Made by a program: the position numbers and the translations under genes. Under the pieces are notes generated by a model, which was not told the DNA's origin, did no database searches, and saw only the letters and a program-made list of their open reading frames with translations. Below are positions 61,434 through 64,000 of a stretch of 64,000 bases of DNA, in pieces. The stretch is from Burkholderiales bacterium (lineage in GTDB: Bacteria > Pseudomonadota > Gammaproteobacteria > Burkholderiales > Burkholderiaceae_C). The DNA lies in contig JAGWTU010000017.1 in NCBI GenBank assembly GCA_028868825.1, forward strand, positions 38,570 through 102,569, written 5' to 3'. Every line of letters starts with the position of its first letter. Position 1 is the first letter of the stretch.

Positions 61434-62201
61434 ATGACGACACCGCCCCCGGGATACCGCCTCTCCGCCGCCACTGGCATCGATCGCGGTGACCGCCTGT
61501 ACCAACAGGATCAGGTCGAGGTGTTCGTCCACCCTCGCGTGCCCGGCTGCCTGCTCGCGGTGCTGGCCGACGGCATGGGTGGCAAGAGCGGCGGGCGCAA
61601 GGCCGCCGATCAGGTGCTGCTGATCGCCAAGCAGCTCTTCGAGCGCTTCGCCCCGTCGCGTGACAAGGCCCCCGAGCTGCTGCGCAAGATCGTCCAGGAA
61701 GCCCACCTGATGATCAAGCTGACTGCCATCACTTCCGAGCAGGAGCCCCACAGCACCGTCGCCACCGCGTTGATCCTGCCGAACCGTGAGTGCCACATCG
61801 CCCACGCCGGCGACTCGCGCGTCTACGTCTTCCGCGGCTCACAGATGATGATGCGCACCTTGGACCACTCCCTGGTGCAGCGCCTGGTCGAGCGCGGCGA
61901 GATCACCGAGGAAGAGGCCAACGACCACCCCAACTCCAACCTGCTGACCGGCTGCCTGGGCGCCGACGAGGACCCGCCCAATACCCTGTCGCGCGTCGAC
62001 CAGCTTGAGGTGGGCGACTCCGTGCTGGTCTGCAGCGACGGCCTGTGGCACTACTTCACCCCGCGCGAGCTGGGCACCATCACCAACGCCCTGCGACCGC
62101 GCGACGCCAGCAAGATGCTGATCACCAAGGCTCGCCAGCGTGCCCGCGGCGGCGGCGACAACCTCTCGCTCGCGCTGATGCGCGTCGACCCGCTGGCCTG
62201 A
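61434..62201 (+). CDS. PP2C-family serine/threonine phosphatase
   Basis: 255 aa from ATG 61434; ATG 61410 is an alternative. No ribosome site precedes either, and TATAGT (61420-61425) lies just ahead, so a leaderless or near-leaderless mRNA is possible. Metal-binding motifs: GIDRGDRLYQQDQ, VLADGMGGKSGG, HAGDSRVYVF, VCSDGLWHYF and GGGDNLSLAL. A short soluble enzyme without membrane segments; partner kinase not in the window. Divergent from the DUF465 gene. Confidence 0.92.
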   Translation: MTTPPPGYRLSAATGIDRGDRLYQQDQVEVFVHPRVPGCLLAVLADGMGGKSGGRKAADQVLLIAKQLFERFAPSRDKAPELLRKIVQEAHLMIKLTAITSEQEPHSTVATALILPNRECHIAHAGDSRVYVFRGSQMMMRTLDHSLVQRLVERGEITEEEANDHPNSNLLTGCLGADEDPPNTLSRVDQLEVGDSVLVCSDGLWHYFTPRELGTITNALRPRDASKMLITKARQRARGGGDNLSLALMRVDPLA

Positions 62202-62240
62202 CGTTCGGCTTCCAGCACGCGCCGCGCGGCGTGCGCCGAG

Positions 62241-62852
62241 TCAGAACTTGAAGTCGACGCTGTAGGTCGGGTTCCAGCTTCCTGCGCTGTTGCGAAAGAC
62301 CCCCAGGTCCAGCTTCCAGCTCTTGGCCAGGCTGGGGCGCCAGTCGTCGGGCAGCGGGATGCGCAGCGCCACGTCGAGCGTCGGCAGCCCGCTGCGACCC
62401 GTCGAACTGTTGCGCACCCGTGTCACGCTGCCGATGAGGTCGAAATCCCGCGGCAGCTTGACCGTGTAGAGCAGCTGCGGAAACAGCGTGTGCGTTTCGC
62501 CGTCCCGGTGGCGCAGGCCGACCGCGGTGGACAAATCCAGCCAGGTCCCGCTGAAGACATTGAGCATCAGCCCGTAATAAATCTGGTCCGTACCGCCCGC
62601 CTCGTGCGACAGGTAGCCGTGGAAATCCAGCCGGTCGGTCAGGCCATAGCCCCAGACCACGTAGCTCTGGCCATTTTTGACCCGATCGCCAGGATTCAGC
62701 GTGAAATCCAGGTCCAGGTTGCCCCGCCCCGCCGGTGTACCCTGGTCATAGCCGCCCGCGGCCAAGCAGGCCCCACTGGCCGCCAGGGCGAACACCGCCA
62801 ACAGATGAGAGAGGCGTGACAGGCCAAGGAGGCGGCGTGATGCGGGGCTCAT
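62241..62852 (-). CDS. Exported outer-membrane-like beta protein, unknown function
   Basis: 203 aa from ATG 62852. A signal peptide (LSHLLAVFALAASGACLAAG) is followed by alternating polar/hydrophobic strands (GRGNLDLDFTL, GQSYVVWGYGLTDRLDFHGYLSH, LLYTVKLPRDFDLIGSV) and a C-terminal aromatic (YSVDFKF), the usual signal for BAM-inserted barrels. I do not recognise a closer family. Downstream of the HD gene on the same strand by 62 bases. Confidence 0.75.
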   Translation of the reverse strand: MSPASRRLLGLSRLSHLLAVFALAASGACLAAGGYDQGTPAGRGNLDLDFTLNPGDRVKNGQSYVVWGYGLTDRLDFHGYLSHEAGGTDQIYYGLMLNVFSGTWLDLSTAVGLRHRDGETHTLFPQLLYTVKLPRDFDLIGSVTRVRNSSTGRSGLPTLDVALRIPLPDDWRPSLAKSWKLDLGVFRNSAGSWNPTYSVDFKF

Positions 62853-62914
62853 GGGGCCGCACTGTGGCACAGCGCAGCGCAGCCCCTCGTCGAAAAATAC
62901 CGGCGCCCGTGACA

Positions 62915-63511
62915 TCAGCTCGCGGCAGCGGGACGGGCCAGTGCCGCCTTGTAGATCGACTGTTTCGGCGCCGCCATCAACCGCCTCAGCATCGGCTCGA
63001 ACTCACTCAGCGGCAGGGTTTCGCCTTTTGGGTCGAAGGCCGCGTTGTCGAAGCATTCGACAAACTCTGCGGTGCGCTCGTAATGCGGGTGCGAGCGGAA
63101 TTGATCGCGCAGGTTCCGGTCCAGTCCGATGTGGTGAAAGAAGTTGTAGCCCTGGAAGACGCCATGGTTCTGCACCATCCAGAGGTTTTCCTCGCTGACG
63201 AAGGGCTTGAGGATGGCCGCGGCGATATCCGGGTGGTTGAAGCTGCCCAGCGTGTCGCCGATGTCGTGCAGCAGCGCGCAGACCACGTACTCCTCGTCGC
63301 GCCCCGCCCTCAGCGCCAGCGTCGCGGTCTGCAGGCTGTGGGTGAAGCGGTCCACCGGAAAGCCGCCGAAGTCACCGTCCAGCAGCCGCAGGTGCGCCAT
63401 CACCCGGTCCGGCAGCGCCCGAGCCATCTTCATCGCCTCGGGCACGATCAGCGCCCAGTCCGCCTGGGTGCTGTCCTGCATGCGGGTGAATTGGGCGCGG
63501 CTGGCGGTCAT
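62915..63511 (-). CDS. HD-domain protein, diiron oxygenase-like
   Basis: 198 aa from ATG 63511 (AAGGAG 6 bases before). Metal residues in order: H58 (RFTHSLQTA), H82/D83 (ALLHDIGD), H93, H116 (QNHGVFQGYNFFHHIG), and an Asp/Glu region DPKGETLPLSEFEPML. The H...HD...H...H arrangement and length resemble PhnZ-type mixed-valence diiron oxygenases and predicted HD phosphohydrolases (COG4341). Substrate unknown; no phosphonate genes nearby. Confidence 0.8.
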   Translation of the reverse strand: MTASRAQFTRMQDSTQADWALIVPEAMKMARALPDRVMAHLRLLDGDFGGFPVDRFTHSLQTATLALRAGRDEEYVVCALLHDIGDTLGSFNHPDIAAAILKPFVSEENLWMVQNHGVFQGYNFFHHIGLDRNLRDQFRSHPHYERTAEFVECFDNAAFDPKGETLPLSEFEPMLRRLMAAPKQSIYKAALARPAAAS

Positions 63512-63561
63512 GCGGGGCTCCTTCGGGTTCAGGGCTGGGGACATGGTATCGGGCTGAACGC

Positions 63562-63690
63562 TCATGCGGCAGCAAGTTCAACCGCTGCGATTCTCAAATA
63601 CCCGGAGTCCACTGACGAGGCGGTGTTTGCCCGTACACCAAGGGCCTGCTCCATGCGCCGCGTCAGATCCAATGCCCCGGTAATTTCGGG
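63562..63690 (-). pseudogene. Possible remnant of a HigA-type antitoxin C-terminus
   Basis: A short minus-strand frame reads ITGALDLTRRMEQALGVRANT then SSVDSGYLRIAA before a stop, similar to the end of HigA-family HTH antitoxins (ALRLEQALG...W...YDL). There is no start codon with a ribosome site, the HTH region is missing, and no HigB toxin lies near. Composition is slightly lower in GC than the flanks. Weak. Confidence 0.3.
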
Positions 63691-63691
63691 C

Positions 63692-64000
63692 TCAGGGATG
63701 GCACCACTGATCCTCACAGGGGATCCCATCGCGATCCCCGTCCATCTTGACACCTGGACAATTTGCAAGGAAATACTTCGCTTCGGCACAGGAATTCATT
63801 TGAGAACAGTACTTGCGGCCATCACAGCGAAACGATTCACGCGAGTCGTTCGATGTTCCGCCAACCCCAGGCGCCGCATGGCGCCGTTGCACTTCGGGCT
63901 TGACACCGCCGCTCGACACCTCGGCAGCGTTCGATGAGGGTGCTGAGCCAGAGCGATCTGCCGGTTCGGGCTGCCTTCTTGACTCACTCGGCGCAGTCGC
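63692..64000 (-). CDS. Excalibur calcium-binding domain protein, C-terminal part (cut by edge)
   Basis: The frame is open from the window edge to the TGA at 63692 (about 102 residues). A Ser/Pro-rich linker leads to the excalibur domain: FRCDGRKYCSQMNSCAEAKYF, then MDGDRDGIPCEDQWC, with the DGDxDGIPCE calcium loop and four or more cysteines. Excalibur domains sit at the end of exported nucleases and of cold-shock or DUF1294 proteins. The N-terminal partner is off the edge, so the function is unknown. Confidence 0.85.
   Translation of the reverse strand, partial: ATAPSESRRQPEPADRSGSAPSSNAAEVSSGGVKPEVQRRHAAPGVGGTSNDSRESFRCDGRKYCSQMNSCAEAKYFLANCPGVKMDGDRDGIPCEDQWCHP

Overview
This 64 kb window is very GC-rich and carries a gene order typical of Burkholderiales. 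The layout (rpsB-tsf-pyrH-frr-uppS-cdsA-dxr-rseP-bamA-skp-lpxD-fabZ-lpxA-lpxB-rnhB, and ndk-rlmN-pilF-rodZ-ispG-hisS-yfgM-bamB-der-hfq-hflX-hflK-hflC-hisZ-purA) together with protein features such as HisZ, DUF2065 and the SHP/DHC cytochromes points to a betaproteobacterium of the Leptothrix/Rubrivivax/Sphaerotilus kind. The genus is inferred from general knowledge, not from any search. I see no prophage, intact insertion sequence, CRISPR array or rRNA. The window looks like a chromosomal core with a few accessory pockets.

Layout. 1-2.8 kb: a two-component system and a three-gene cytochrome operon (SHP, diheme cytochrome c, membrane cytochrome b) on the minus strand, with a divergent 54-aa membrane peptide. 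2.9-13.2 kb: CDF cation exporter, Dcp-type peptidase, a coiled-coil exported protein broken by one stop codon, an SRPBCC protein, YaeQ, an S9A oligopeptidase, the two aminoacyl-tRNA protein transferases (aat, bpt), and a NUDIX/metallo-beta-lactamase fusion. 13.2-14.2 kb: a lower-GC gene-poor pocket with one small membrane ORF. 14.2-31.5 kb: acrylyl-CoA-reductase-like and MFS genes, followed (reading leftwards on the minus strand from rpsB) by the translation / isoprenoid / phospholipid / outer-membrane-assembly / lipid A supercluster. 31.8-34.6 kb (plus strand): FAD amino-acid oxidase and NAD(P)HX repair. 34.6-37.6 kb: RNase R, divergent tRNA-Leu(CAG), phosphoribosyltransferase.

37.6-53.8 kb is one long minus-strand series: ndk, rlmN, pilF, rodZ-like, ispG, hisS, yfgM, bamB, der, hfq, hflX, hflK, hflC, DUF2065, hisZ, purA. 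53.9-58.3 kb: rluB, scpB, rluD. bamD is divergent from rluD. 59.1-64 kb: DinG-family helicase, a DUF465 protein, a PP2C phosphatase, an outer-membrane-like protein, an HD protein, a possible decayed antitoxin, and a truncated excalibur-domain gene at the edge.

Functionally the window is dominated by envelope biogenesis (BamA, BamB, BamD, Skp, RseP, LpxA/B/D, FabZ, UppS, CdsA, RodZ-like, PilF), isoprenoid synthesis (Dxr, IspG, UppS), translation and RNA modification (RpsB, Tsf, Frr, HisS, RlmN, RluB, RluD, SpoU methyltransferase, Der, HflX) and protein quality control (HflK/C, Aat/Bpt N-end rule, peptidases). The most unusual items are a probable ATA start codon with loss of the N-terminal helix-turn-helix domain in RNase R, a clean single-nonsense pseudogene, the SHP operon with a QseB/PmrA-like direct repeat between it and a divergent micro-ORF, the low-GC pocket, and an apparent change of codon style near the ispG/rodZ border.
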